Positions 32,901 through 43,329 of a DNA stretch of 64,000 bases are shown in pieces. The notes under the pieces are model-generated. The model saw only the letters and a program-made list of their open reading frames with translations. It had not been told where the DNA came from and did no database searches. A program made the translations under genes and the position numbers. This stretch comes from Atherix ibis (taxonomy: Eukaryota; Arthropoda; Insecta; Diptera; Athericidae). Within the stretch, counting starts at the first letter, position 1. The number at the start of each line of letters is the position of its first letter. The DNA is taken from positions 80,565,868-80,629,867 of the forward strand of contig OY282607.1 of assembly GCA_958298945.1 (NCBI GenBank), given 5' to 3'.

Positions 32901-35070
32901 AAAATCCGCATTTTAGTTTATGATCGGTTAGCCTCTAAAGCAAATATTCTTCACTAGAGCTATACTATTTTCTAAAATACTTCTCACTTGGGTATCTCCA
33001 GAACATCCCTAAGACGAATTTTGAAATTTCATCTGAAGATGTTTTTCCAATAACTCACATTATCTGGGATTAAGACTTATTTGGCCCAAGAAATATTACT
33101 ACGGAAAGGAGAACAACGCCTTCGATATGCCAATAGAATCATACAACTGACCACAGTTAGTGCCGACATCAAAAGCATCAATTACACTTTCTCAGATATA
33201 CTGTTTGGTGTGGAATTATAGTCGACTTAGGAAAATCCTAGTATATGGTTCTAATTAATTCTAAAAATGCAGATTTTACGAGGCCTTCGCTTTCCTAAGA
33301 TTTAATGGCATCTGATTTCTCTGTGAAACTTTACATGTCGTAATGTAAAATGCTTAAGAAAAAGTAAATAATTACTCCACTTATTAGTATATAAAATTCA
33401 TTTACATGCTGTTATTTCTAAATATAGACAAATGAGACTTTCATGTTAAAAATAAAGCTCCAATAAATGATTAAAATTACAAAAGTTATTTGCATTTTAG
33501 ATCAGTCAATCCTAAATTAGCCCACCCTGTAGTTGTCATTTTAAAATTCCAAAGTATCTGATTACCTATAACCGTTTTAAACTTACCATTTTTTTTTCAA
33601 TTAAATGTTTAAAATTTTTTTTTAATTATTTAAATAATTGAAACGATATTAAAATTTCACAACAAATAAACTATCTTGGATCGGCTTTCAAAATAAATAA
33701 TTTTTTATAAAAATTGCAATCTAAACAAGTATTATTAGGATAAGTTAAATTTATTACAACAACAAAAAAACTAAAAAGTGACATTATATGCTGAGTAAAT
33801 TAATTTTATTGTAATTGCTCTTAATTATCATAGACTGCATTATTAAGTCTAATTGAGATTGCGTGTTTTTTTTTGCTGATCATAAAACGGGTAATCCCCG
33901 CAAACGTTGGATTCTGCAAAAATTTTCACCTTAACACAGTGCACATTTTTAATGAGATAATAAATATGTACAATCGAATGTATGATTATACAAATAATAA
34001 ATTATTTTACTTTTTAAAAGCTCACAATTAGTTCCAAAGAAAAATACCTTAATTGGATTATAGGCATTTATGTACGTATTGGTAAAAATTGTCGTAATTA
34101 TCATCAGTGAACGGGTTTTCTTTTTAAATATTCACTTTATTGGTTTCCTAATGCAATTAGAATTTTTTATTAAATTGCTTAGCATTTAAATATTTGTATC
34201 TAAATGTGTACAGAAAATATTGCTAAATTTCATGTTGTTTATTTTAATTATGAACTTTTTAATGCTGTTCGGCAAATCAACCTCATCGTCAATATTAATA
34301 TTTTCGTCTATTTTTTTTAAATTTTTTTTGTTTACTATATAACTCACATTTTTTGATTATAGCTCATATTTGAGTCATAGTGAAATTAGAAATGGTGAAA
34401 GGGCGATTGACATTATTTTCGGCATTAATAAAAAACACTATGAACATATCCATATTAATTATTAGATGAGCATGGAATACCGATGTCAAAGAACTCAGTA
34501 AAAATATTCTTTGAAACCATTCAATGAAATATTGCAGGAAAATTAATTATTTTTTTTAGAATAAAACTCCTAATTAAATATAGTAAAAATTATATTAAAA
34601 TAATATAGTAAAAAGATTTGTTCAGTTTTTCATTGCTTTTAAAAATTTAATATGCAAAAATAATATTGTTTTTTTTTGTGTGGGAAAAGAACAAAAATCT
34701 TTTATAATTTGAAAAATTACTCTAGTCAATAAATGTTCACTTTTAATATTTCATAAAAATAAGTCCCAAGCATAGCTTAAAAATTGTTCTATTTTTAAAA
34801 TAAAATTTGTTAACAGTTTTGTACCACTCGATAGCCGTAATATACGAACATAATGACAAGATATGTTATTTTATTTTAATTTCATAATTTTTCATTGTTA
34901 ATTTTAATAAATTTACAAAAAAAAGAAATAAATTTTTTTTAAATATATTTTTTCACTATACCACAACTTAGTTTATTTTTTACCATATCATAGCCGACAT
35001 CATAATATGTTCCTCTTGTATACAATATTGGAATAGCATTCCTTCTCTGTGGAAGACGATTTAGAGACAT
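23948..35070 (-). CDS. t: tan: N-beta-alanyl-dopamine / carcinine hydrolase
   Basis: Peptidase C45-like enzyme (acyl-CoA:6-aminopenicillanate acyltransferase fold). In flies Tan hydrolyses N-beta-alanyl-dopamine to dopamine in cuticle and carcinine to histamine in photoreceptors. Eight exons: 35070-34984, 31860-31767, 31690-31587, 28588-28475, 28415-28187, 28124-28007, 27895-27779, 24245-23948. All phases close, giving 386 residues; Drosophila Tan has 387. N-terminus MSLNRLPQRRNAIPILYTRG; then FHKLFLLHMDEI, the self-cleavage/nucleophile site Gly122-Cys123 (VGCSTIW), GHNEDALIHNLSHFYFV, YPGHLPGYTMNYNHHGL, PRHFITRALLAAEN, and HCNKYLRL near the C-terminal exon. No lesion is seen. Introns 1 (3.1 kb), 3 (3.0 kb) and 7 (3.5 kb) are swollen by transposons; the other four are short. 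Confidence 0.93.
24865..25720 (+). mobile_element. RTE-like LINE fragment (ORF2 C-terminus)
   Basis: The plus strand reads, with frameshifts, GLLINEAKTK, a YLGV-like segment near 25115 (FGVKCRS), VLMYSLDTGCE, then FERILRRMFGPINENGQFR and LAGHLIRMDEEGPVRKVY and a GRPR end. This order is that of RTE/endonuclease-reverse transcriptase C-termini. It has no upstream catalytic domain and is interrupted by an internal 196-bp duplication. Confidence 0.65.
25252..25640 (+). repeat. 196-bp tandem duplication inside the RTE fragment
   Basis: Units start at 25252 (actagccttagccgtcctca) and 25448 (actagtcttaccagtcctca). Both run through tccgaaattcgagag to ggacgaggaaggt and ccgaaaagtctac. Divergence of several percent shows it is not a recent or assembly duplication. 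A second, shorter repeat (gcaggcctagatgcgtgtc, twice) follows at 25731-25825. Confidence 0.9.
25862..27155 (+). mobile_element. Recent mariner, copy 2 (full length)
   Basis: 1,294 bp with TA at each side (25860-25861 and 27156-27157). Inverted terminal repeats of about 28 bp carry ggctactatatatatttct. Just inside the 5' repeat is the short palindrome ggcaacactaagtgttgcc. It is in tan intron 7, opposite in strand to tan, and sits in the 5' leader of the older composite mariner. It carries an open 350-residue transposase and almost no differences from copy 1, so the family was active very recently. Confidence 0.95.
26037..27089 (+). CDS. Mariner transposase, 350 aa, intact
   Basis: Complete DD34D transposase. 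Two HTH domains (residues about 1-110, with GLSRQECIDELKSLYG and VTYREIEACLGISPTSIHSI), the linker WIPHNL (the family WVPHEL motif), VTGDESWIYAY (first Asp), VHHDNASSHTSA (second), and HPPYSPDLAPNDFFLFP, whose last Asp lies 34 residues after the second. Length is standard for mariner. No stop or frameshift. Start chosen at the ATG that follows ggcaaaaaa, about 175 bp inside the 5' terminal repeat. All catalytic residues are present, so activity is possible but not shown. Confidence 0.97.
   Translation: MELTREHFRAIIFHNFRRGLSRQECIDELKSLYGYEAPSYSTVKNWYNEFNRGRRSLKDEFREGRPKTAVVPENIDAVRELIMQDRHVTYREIEACLGISPTSIHSILHEHLAVKKVCSRWIPHNLTIAQKKARVDWCKEMLKKYDRGASKDVYKIVTGDESWIYAYEPETKQQSTVWVFQDESNPTKVVRGRSTSKQMVACFFGKTGHVATVPLVQRRTVNSEWYTTICLPEVFGEIRKTNKRSRIIVHHDNASSHTSAQTSAFLTGQNVELMGHPPYSPDLAPNDFFLFPHIKKKMRGQRFSSPEDAVEAFKNHVLEVSQSEWKKCFENWFERMQKCINLDGEYFEKQ
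28690..29600 (-). mobile_element. Mariner relic in tan intron 3
   Basis: Frameshifted minus-strand transposase: PPSWGTCKYWFRRFNDGDFEVGD near 29450, WVPYQLNERG-type linker near 29300, RQKRKGFSHRIV near 29230, EWDDRRNSLVRLQDNA near 29000 (second Asp), and KWKILPKDIAP near 28920, after which the DYHLF part holding the third Asp is missing. It abuts the mariner starting at 29619 and is older than it. Confidence 0.65.
29619..30872 (+). mobile_element. Mariner in tan intron 3, full length but mutated
   Basis: 1,254 bp from ttgggttgttcgg at 29619 to its inverse ending at 30872, with TA on both sides (29617-29618, 30873-30874). The plus-strand transposase is open from about 29829 to 30240: YGEDVLSERHYQN, PRSGRSVEADEDIIKALIDA, REIAERFNLSNSTVHDHLK, WVPHLL, then AGD-stop-KW, where the Glu of the GDEKW motif has become TAG. 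Further stops and frameshifts follow in the DDE half. Same family as 19155-20031. Confidence 0.9.
30886..30996 (-). other. Exon-like 36-codon frame in tan intron 3
   Basis: On the minus strand a good acceptor (cttttacag at 30997-31004) is followed by an open frame NDVANGTRLVFDETFGFEGV and on to LSANLFEA-stop at 30886. It belongs to neither the tan coding sequence nor the neighbouring mariner. It could be an alternative terminal exon, a captured exon fragment, or chance. Confidence 0.35.
31978..33529. mobile_element. TA-flanked DNA element of unknown family in tan intron 1
   Basis: Left end CAGGATGAGCCAA and right end (inverse) CAGGGTGGGCTAA match at 10 of 13 positions and abut TA at 31976-31977 and 33530-33531. 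The 1.55 kb length and TA target suit a Tc1-like element, but I recognise no transposase inside; the one longer frame (32108-32404, minus) has no motif. A 37-bp direct repeat lies at 32721 and 32774. Confidence 0.55.
32721..32812. repeat. Direct repeat, period about 53 bp
   Basis: The block agctttaagggtggcaaaac and the following attactaaaaataa occur twice, near 32721 and 32774, almost without difference. Confidence 0.85.
33532..34983. other. Rest of tan intron 1, nothing recognised
   Basis: Very AT-rich intron sequence between the TA-flanked element and exon 1 of tan. No repeat or coding motif found. Confidence 0.4.
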
Positions 35071-36814
35071 TGTTCTAACTTTACAAAACACTTATGGAAA
35101 TTATTCTGAAAATATATATATTAAAGAGTAAACTTCTTTAGCCGGCGTACGGAAACAAACTAAACTAGAATGTTGTATTAAAATAATATAAAAGTATAAA
35201 ATTAATTTTGAATTAGAAAAAGAATTCGAAGTGAAAAGTTTAAAAAATCGATACATAAAAAATGTATGTTTTTAAAATCGATACGTGAATATTTATGGGA
35301 GGCAATACCACGACTTTAATAAACGTACGTATTTATTATGAAAGGCTTTACTGGGACTGCTCTATGAAAAATAGCCAAGCAGCTATTTATTTTGGCACGA
35401 ACTAGAGAAACCTGTAAGTGAGGTATTACGAATATTATTAAAACTTTTTTTTTTGCTACGAATTAATTCAATTATATTTGTATATTGTGTGAAGCTTGAT
35501 ACAAGTAAACATAATACATGCATAGATAAAAATCTAGTAAAATTAATTGTATTTTAATATTTGCCTGTGGCTCTGTTAATACAAAGACTAATTAACATTT
35601 TTTAAGTACTATCAGTCTATGTTATCAGAATAAAAATGTTATAGTAATGACTGATTATAAATCCAAGTAGTAATTCATAAGTGTAGAGTGCATTTGTATA
35701 AATGTTTCTCTCTCTCTCTTTCTTTAAACTTGAGATAAATAATATGTAGCATATATGATATGAAATATAATAAATTCTGTGCATATATAAAAATATGTGA
35801 TTCATATAAATTTATAAGAAACATTTACATACCATGAATTGATTATTTCTTGCTGTTATCACTTATAAAGTTGAGATCTGTGTTTACGAATTATTTTTGA
35901 AGGGTTTTGATATTTACAGAAAAACTGGGTCATTGAGCATTTATTTTAATAACTTTGAAATTTTGTATTAATCAAAATTAATTATAAAAATGATAATGGT
36001 AAAATATATTATGTAATAAATTAAGAAAATAATCAAATTATAAATCCATTAATATAAAGTGCTTTTATTTTTAATAAAATATTTTGTTAAATATTAAAAT
36101 ATATGAATTTTCTACCGATTAGTCCAAACATAAAAATTAGTGAAAAGAAAACTTTTTCAATCAACAATATATTTATGTTAAAATATGTAATAATTCAAAT
36201 TTACGTGCGAATTTTTTTGAGATTAGATATTTACCCTTGACATGAGGCAGTTTCCATTGCCAAAATTTGGGAAAAATACAAATAAATAATGTATTTAAAT
36301 TATAATGCGACAAATTACAAATTTAAAATTATCTCATTTAAGTTTTTGCTCGATGAAAGTAAAATAACATTTTAGTTAAAAAAAAAAAAATGAAATGGAC
36401 CACTTTGGTTTAGGTTTGCCGAATTTTCGACACTTTGGTTTAGGTTTGTCGAATGTAATTTTACAAAAAGCTCGCCATCACAGTAGAAGTACTTAATATA
36501 TCATTATTAATAATTTAAAACGATCAAAACATAAAGAATCCGGACAATTTTAGTCGGTCTATTATTTGATTAAATGTGCATCTTTAGTAAATTGAGTTTA
36601 AAAAAAAAAAATATGATATATCAAAAATGTTTTCGCCCATTTCCTATAGAAGTTTATTTTCTCCAGAATAGTTCAATAAAATTTCGTGAATCGCCAATGA
36701 AAAGAAATATTACAGTTTACAGCTTATACATGTACGTAATATTGTTGTCCATAGCTGTTTGCTCTAAAGCTTTAAATTCTATGGTCATATCGTCATTGTG
36801 TTAAAGCTATTGAA
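35071..36814. promoter_or_regulatory. Divergent tan / Cisd2 intergenic region
   Basis: 1.74 kb between the two start codons, so it should hold both promoters. Two direct copies of aaaatcgatac lie about 35244 and 35274, roughly 170-210 bp upstream of the tan ATG; they resemble the DRE (TATCGATA) core bound by DREF in flies. A 30-bp direct repeat (cactttggtttaggtttg, twice) lies near 36402 and 36431. No TATA box can be assigned with confidence. Confidence 0.35.
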
Positions 36815-38239
36815 ATGGAGGTGTTTTCGAATATTGTTAAAAAATATATACCCGACTATTTATCAAGCTTGCCAATACCAAATAGTTTCGGTGGAATATT
36901 TGGATTAAAATGTGAGTATAATTTTTTCATTTCTATATAATGCAGATTCTAAATAAATATTTTAATTCAATATAATTGAAAAATTATTGTGCCATCGTTC
37001 TGAAAAATTGAATTCGCAATCGAGAAAGTAGGTCTCCGTTTTTTTGTTGTTGCAATAATTGATTGAAATAAAAGTTAATATAAAATTGAACGGAGATATC
37101 TTCTAATTTTAAATTATGTCTATAATACAGTCAATGAACAGTAAATTGATAAAGATTTTAATTTATGTCACGTTATGTAATTTCCGTACAAAAACTTCAA
37201 TTTTCTTAGGTTATGTTGTAATTGTTTATTTTTTTTCAGTATTTGTCAATAACCTCTCTAAAATACATTTACTCGATACAAAGTTCTTTGGTGTTAGTTG
37301 TGTATATATTTGGCAATAATAAAGCATAATTCAACATAATTATATTCTATTTTTAAATATCGAAAATTGTACAAATGCTGAGGATTAACCACGAGTGGAT
37401 ATTTCAAATCATGTAAATCCACAGGTGATACAAGCATTCGTGGTGGTAGATTGTTATAAGATCAGTAACTACATATATGGATACATATTGTGCGTTCATA
37501 AATTTCTAATTCATTTTAGTATAATTTTTATTTAAAACGGTATTTGGATTAATTCCTGATTTAAAGGGGGGGGGGGGGGGGGGGGGGGTAATATAAATAC
37601 GATATATTAGAAAATGTCAAAAACATCTCAGCTGATGTCGATAATGCAGTTCTGTATGCGGCTTCTATGACAGTCCTACACTATTCTAACAAAAATTAAT
37701 TACGATTTGCCGGTGATAATGTAATAAAAAATAAAATAATTACAAAAACCCATTTTCTCATTAAAATATAACAAAAAGACATGGTACTTAAAAATTTATC
37801 AAAATATTTTCGAAATTTTCTTTGCTTTTGTATTAATTAAATTAAAAAAATGTATTAAGTAATTATTTCGTTTCGTTTTAGTTAAAGAGTGGTTCCAGCT
37901 AATTCCGCCAACTTTAGTTGCTGCTGGTTTTGGCTACACAGCCTACTTGGCATTTTATCCTAAGGTTGATTGTTCAAAAGGAAGATGCAATCGTATGATT
38001 CGCCTCGACGAAAAAAAAGTTGTCGATATAGAAGATATTGAAAATATTGCAGAGAAAGCAGCATTTTGTAGATGTTGGAAATCTAAGAATGTATACAGTC
38101 TCGTTAGAATATATTTTTATTCCTTATTATTAATATAAATTAATTTTAGTGGCCCTATTGTGATGGTGCGCATTCTGAACATAATAAAAGTACTGGTGAT
38201 AATGTTGGTCCTGTGGTAGTTAAACGAAAAGCTACCTAA
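36815..38239 (+). CDS. Cisd2: Cisd2, CDGSH iron-sulfur domain protein
   Basis: Three exons: 36815-36911, 37882-38090, 38150-38239, with phases closing to 131 residues (human CISD2 has 135). CISD2 (Miner1/NAF-1) is a homodimeric ER and mitochondrial outer-membrane protein with a redox-active 2Fe-2S cluster, involved in calcium balance and autophagy. Visible here: an N-terminal amphipathic stretch, one membrane segment (PPTLVAAGFGYTAYLAFY, about residues 42-60), CNRMIRLDEKKVVDIEDIEN, and the cluster motif CRCWKSKNWPYCDGAH with its three Cys and one His. The motif is split by the second intron. The start is the first ATG in frame with the membrane segment. AATAAA lies about 50 bp after the stop. 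Convergent with Uba5, 608 bp between stop codons. Confidence 0.95.
37566..37588 (+). repeat. Run of 23 G in Cisd2 intron 1
   Basis: An uninterrupted guanine homopolymer on the coding strand in an otherwise AT-rich intron. Runs this long can fold as G-quadruplexes and are also prone to sequencing length errors. Confidence 0.9.
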
Positions 38240-38847
38240 TTGGAGCAAGTACTTATTTATTTGTAATTTCTTGGTGCATTGTTACAATAATAATAATAAA
38301 CAAAAAAATATAATTTTGTCCATTTTGGTGGCTTAAAATAGTGTCTTGTAATTACAGAAGTATTCGCACGATCAAATTAAATATCTCATAAAATAATATC
38401 AATAATGTGTTTTAATAATTTTTGTAATATTTCCTTAATGAAGTAATAAACAATTGTTTTTTGTGGGCATGGAACCTCATGTTTTAAAATAGAATCAACA
38501 GTTTTTGTCGGCCAATTTCTCTAAAGTGTAATTCTGGGTGCATGAATTTGAGCAGTGTTAGAAGTAATCCATTTTCAGATATGTGATAAGATTTCCTACT
38601 TCATATGTTATTTGTATATTATTTTCGGAAATGTATTTTCCTGGATTTCGTGGATAAATTGAAGAAAATATAAATTTTTATTTACAAGCTGTTCTCTTAT
38701 TTCCACGGGAATACTTTATTTGTTAATATTAAAATAACAAAATTTATTTGCGATAGTCAAAGTGCCGATATACATAATATGAAATCATTTCTTAGTGAAA
38801 CTAGTTTCTAATTTTGTACAATTTTATTAAAAATATATTACAAAATC
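38240..38847. other. Cisd2 and Uba5 3' UTRs
   Basis: Convergent 3' ends. Cisd2 has AATAAA near 38291 and 38446. Uba5 has a minus-strand AATAAA at 38828-38823, only about 20 bp past its stop, so its 3' UTR may be very short. Nothing else recognised. Confidence 0.5.
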
Positions 38848-40067
38848 TCATATAGACTTTAGTTGTTCTACTAAGTCATCTAAATTACTACTTGACATAT
38901 TGTCAATGTAGGACGACTCAACAGGTGGTGGAGCAGAATTATCGTCACCGGTATGACTATAACTGCTGTTTCCCTTAGAAGTATCGTCGTTGTTCCTATC
39001 AATTTCACTCACTAACTCGATTCCCCAGTCATTTTCGTCATGCAACGGTTCCACAGGTTCCAATGATGTAGTAATTAAAGTTGGTTTTGGTATCGCATCA
39101 AATTCTTTTTGTTTTTGGACGCAATTTTTATCTGTGCATTCGGTATTCGGTTTTAAATCCATTTTTGGAAAATAGTCCGTAAGTGCATTGTAACCTAAAT
39201 AATTCGACACTTCGCCAAAATTTAATAAATACTTTAATACATTTTGCACCAACATCCCAGCAACAATACCCATTGTGGTTGGTAAACTGGCGGCACACAC
39301 GCCCTCACGTTTTAATGTATTTTCGTTTATGTTTTCGGCAACTATTAAAGGAGGCGCACAAGCAAAACAAGCAGTCTCACCAGGACGAATAAATTGAATA
39401 TGACCAGATATCGCATTTTCCGAAACTCCCGATTCAAACCAATTTATACCCAATTCATTACATGCCGTATTTATTACCATTCTTGCCTCAAAATTATCAA
39501 CGCAACTTAATACTACATCAACTGGGCCATTGCCATCAATATTTCCTTGACTAATTGAGTTGAGAAAACATTCAAAGGATTCAACGGTTGTTATGTTGTA
39601 ATTGTTTTTTTCGAATGTAACATCCGGATTTATTTTCCGTAACGAATTCACAGCAGCATCCACTTTACTTAAACCAACTTGATTGGGAGTAAAGAATAAC
39701 CGGTTCATATTTGCCAACTCCACTTTATCATAATCGAACAGAATCAATTTCCCGATTCCACATCTAAAAAGGAGTTAAATGTATCTCAAATAGGCACTGT
39801 GTTCCAATACTACCTGGTAAGCATTTCAGCAGTAACACTCCCTACACCGCCCACACCAACAACTGCAACGGATTTCTGTCTTATACTTTCATATTCCTTG
39901 ACAATTCCCATTCGTTGGAGGGCCATCAATCTGCTATATGGATTTGAATCTACAACGTCAGCAGACATTTGGTCTATTTTTTCTCGTCGTTTTTCATTTT
40001 CTTCGTATTTCAACTCATCCTGAAGCTCTTTTAATTTAGAGCGAAGTTCTGAAACCGCCGTACTCAT
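38848..40067 (-). CDS. Uba5: Uba5, UFM1-activating E1 enzyme
   Basis: Two exons (40067-39814 and 39763-38848; the intron is 50 bp) encode 389 residues; human UBA5 has 404. UBA5 adenylates UFM1 and carries it as a thioester before transfer to UFC1 in the ufmylation pathway. Visible in order: N-terminal coiled segment, [13 protein letters not shown], the nucleotide-binding loop [43 protein letters not shown], the zinc-binding ACFACAPP, the catalytic Cys in [22 protein letters not shown], the second zinc pair CTDKNC, then the UFM1-interacting LIR-like motif [10 protein letters not shown] and the C-terminal UFC1-binding [11 protein letters not shown]. The start is the only ATG that keeps the standard N-terminus. 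Intact. Confidence 0.96.
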
Positions 40068-42230
40068 ATCCCAAAATTAAAAGTGTTAACAATCAAATTT
40101 CTAAAATCACTGCAAGCCTACCTAACAAAAACAGACCGATCTTAAAGTATGGCACTTTCACTATATTCGAACACACATAAAGCTTCTTTTGCACAATCGA
40201 CGGAAAAGCTAACTTGCGTGGCAAATGTGTAAACCTTAGAGTGAAGAACAACATGAAAATATACGTATACATATAAGTCGAAATGGATATATTTAGTCGC
40301 TGTCCAAGTAGCTGTGCCTAAAACACTAATACAAACCCTCGCATGACATTTAGATAAGGTAATCAATTTAGAAGTTATGTTTCAAATAATTTTTATGCGA
40401 TATATTTAACATAGAAACAAAATTCTGACAGAAATTGAAAACCGTAGTGCAAACTGTCAAAAATTTACGAATTTTGTCAGAATTAACCAATTATATATAA
40501 TTGCAATATAATTTTTATATATAAATAATGTTTCATTCATATTTTTTATGAAAAGACAAATAACATATTCGCTTAACTTATTTCTATTTCAATTTAACAG
40601 TTGTCAGAAAACAAAATTGCCACATATCAAAATACTGAAATGTATAACAGTACTTGGACTACAACTGCAAAATAAAAATAAGCTCTATTTCACGCGTACC
40701 CACCCATAAGATAAAATGTTTTAAAATTTTGGCAGCTCTGAATATATAAAATTTTTAAAGTTTCAGTCATAATTGTGTTCCTACCATTAATCATTCAGAA
40801 AAAGCCGTTATATCGTTATTACTCAAAATAGTGTTATAATGACTGTATTCTAATTGACCAATTTTGCTACTCGCAAGTACTTGGGAGTAGATGCCCATAA
40901 AATAGTCAATAACAATACTGAGTTTACTCACACATAAACAATAAAAACTGACTTTATTCACACATAAACAATGCTGACAAAAATATGACTCTTCAACACA
41001 ACCAACGAACCCGCTAAGCCATCTATCTCCAGTTCGGGAACTAAAATACCCTACCGTAAATTGTGTGGCGTAACTACGCATGCGAACTACTCATTTGTTC
41101 GAGATGGTGTAGATGATGACAGCTAGAACTACTCGTGAGTAGCAAAATTTTCCCAAGGGATTACAGCTAATGTATTTTTTAGAAAAATTTGAATTTGAAA
41201 GATTTCACGTTTTTCAATTTCGAAAATATTTTATGATATAAGTAAATTTAGATATCAAATTGAAAATGAATTAATTTTTTATGCCATGAATTTAAATGAA
41301 AATGTACAATTTTCTTCTAAATATATAAATTGATAAAATATTTTTCAAATTTAGTACAAATTTATTTAGGCTTGAATTGACTCCTATATTCTTGATATTT
41401 TCTAAATGAGTTTTTTTTAAATAGAAAAATGCATATATCAATGAAGGGAGGCTTCTTACACTAGTAACAACACGAGCCGTCCTCATAACTCTTCTACACC
41501 GCGCTCGACTAAAAACGAGTGGAGATTTTAGTGTAGATCATCAACAGCATTTGCATCAAAAATATATTCTGGTACATGGTATTTACGGTACTAACACTAA
41601 TAAATGTGCGTAAAAAATATGTTCGAGTTCTGAAATGAATTATGCTTGTTTATGTGTCATTCTTGTTTCAACCGCGTAATTGTAAGTTTCTTTGGCACTA
41701 GTAAATTCCCTCATTGGTTTATCTTACTTCAAATCTTTTCTATTATTTCTTCAAGGATATTTTTATACGCTTTTTTTGCCTTGAAGGTTCAGACCTACAA
41801 ACTGGTCCTGTTGTATTTCTTCACTAACGCACATACAACAGAACTAGTTTGTTGAAAATTGGTGTGAACGCGGTTGATGTTATGTTAACTACATTTTAAA
41901 ACGCTTAAGAAGCTTTTTCTATGTATAGTTTTTTTTTTTAAATTTGAATTAATAGGAAAGGTAATTCATGTATGTTTGTTCATCAGAGACAATATTGTTG
42001 AACTAAAGCGTGTAATTATTATAAATAACCTTCAGTTTGTATCAATTAAAACTTCATAATAGCATAGGACTATCAGAAAAAGTAATAAAAATAAAATTGA
42101 ACTAAAAACTGGTGGCAGTTTGTGGTACTAAAGCTCGGTAGTGTCAAATTTCCAAATGCAAGAAATTCTTCATGTTTGCAATGAAAATAATCCAGTGCCA
42201 GTGTGTGTTAATGTCCCCCTTTTATGATTT
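40068..42230. other. Intergenic, nothing recognised
   Basis: Presumed Uba5 promoter at the left end, then AT-rich sequence with short low-complexity repeats (cacacataaacaat twice near 40930-40970). No gene supported; frames at 40791-41081 and 41646-41855 have no motifs. Confidence 0.4.
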
Positions 42231-42289
42231 TTAAGTAAATTTATCCCATAGTACAAAAAACACATGTTTTTTTTCTTCATAGTAAGCAA

Positions 42290-43304
42290 AAACAAATTTA
42301 TTCAAAGTACTTGCCCTCGCTAGCTACACATTTTTCCCATCTCTCGGGCAATTTGTGAATACCACGTCAAAAAAAATTCGTTCTGTTTCGAGGCAAACCA
42401 CTCATCAAGCCATTTTCGGACGTCTTCGTAAGAATCGAAGTGCTGCTCAGCGAGCGCGTGGCCCATCGACGAAGGGGACAGGTCTGGTGAATAATCGGGG
42501 TGGCGTAGCACCTCCCAGTTGAGTGTCTCCAAGTAGTTTCGGACGTATGCGATGGTGCGTTGTCGTGGAGAAAAATCAGCTTGTCATGTCTTTGTTGATA
42601 ATCCGTCCTTTTTTCACGCAGAGCGCGGTGCAATTTGATGTGTTGTTGATGGTAGCGGTGCGCATTGACAGTTTCACCAGGTTTCAACATCTTATAGTAG
42701 ACGATACCCTGCTGATCACACCAAACGCACAGCATCGTTTTCCGTCTGAAGCGATTTGGTCTTTTGGGGAAGATGTTGATGGTTAGCCGGTATCAACCCA
42801 CGATTTCTTGCGTTTAGGATTTTCGAAATATATCCACTTTTCATCGCCTGTCACAATCCGATGCAGGAACGACTTTCTTTTTTGTCTGGCGAGCAAGATT
42901 TTACATGTGTTTTGGCGTCGCTCCATCTGCCTATCGTTCAATTCATGCGGCACCCATTTTCCGATCTTTTCAATCTTCCCCATGGCACGCAGACGCATGG
43001 AAATGGTTGGTTGAGTAACACCCAATTGCTCAGCGAGAATTTTTTGCGATTGGGTATCGTCTTCGTCCAAAAGAGCTTGCAATTGATGATCATCGACCTT
43101 TCTAGGCCGATTTTCACGCTTCTTGTCCCACAAGTCAAAATTGCCTTCTTTGAACCGTCGAAACCAATCTCGACACGTTGTTTCTGATAAAGCACTGTCA
43201 CCATAGGCCTCCATGCTAAGCGATTCGGCAGCCGATTTCTTCAAATTGAAGCAGAAAAGCAAAGCTTCCCTCAGAAGCAGAAAAGCAGAGGACATGATTA
43301 TCAA
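42290..43304 (-). mobile_element. Mariner, mauritiana-like, nearly intact but dead
   Basis: The minus-strand transposase is open from 43304 to 42783: LLLREALLFCFNLKKSAAES, ALSETTCRDWFRRFKEGNFD, WVPHELNDRQ, VTGDEKWIYFENPKRKKSWV. A frameshift then occurs and the frame resumes with CVWCDQQGIVYYKML, FLHDNAPSHT (second Asp), LNWEVLRHPDYSPDLSPSS and ALAEQHFDSYEDVRKWLDEW. The DYHLFA segment with the third catalytic Asp is deleted between SPS and SMGHALAE (near 42465). This resembles the Mos1 group. Terminal repeats were not fixed. Confidence 0.85.
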
Positions 43305-43329
43305 AAGAAAAATGTATGTTGTTCTACGA

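Noticed and set aside
38990..39392. Plus-strand frames across Uba5
   Set aside because: Antisense shadows of the Uba5 coding exon, which has all family motifs on the minus strand.
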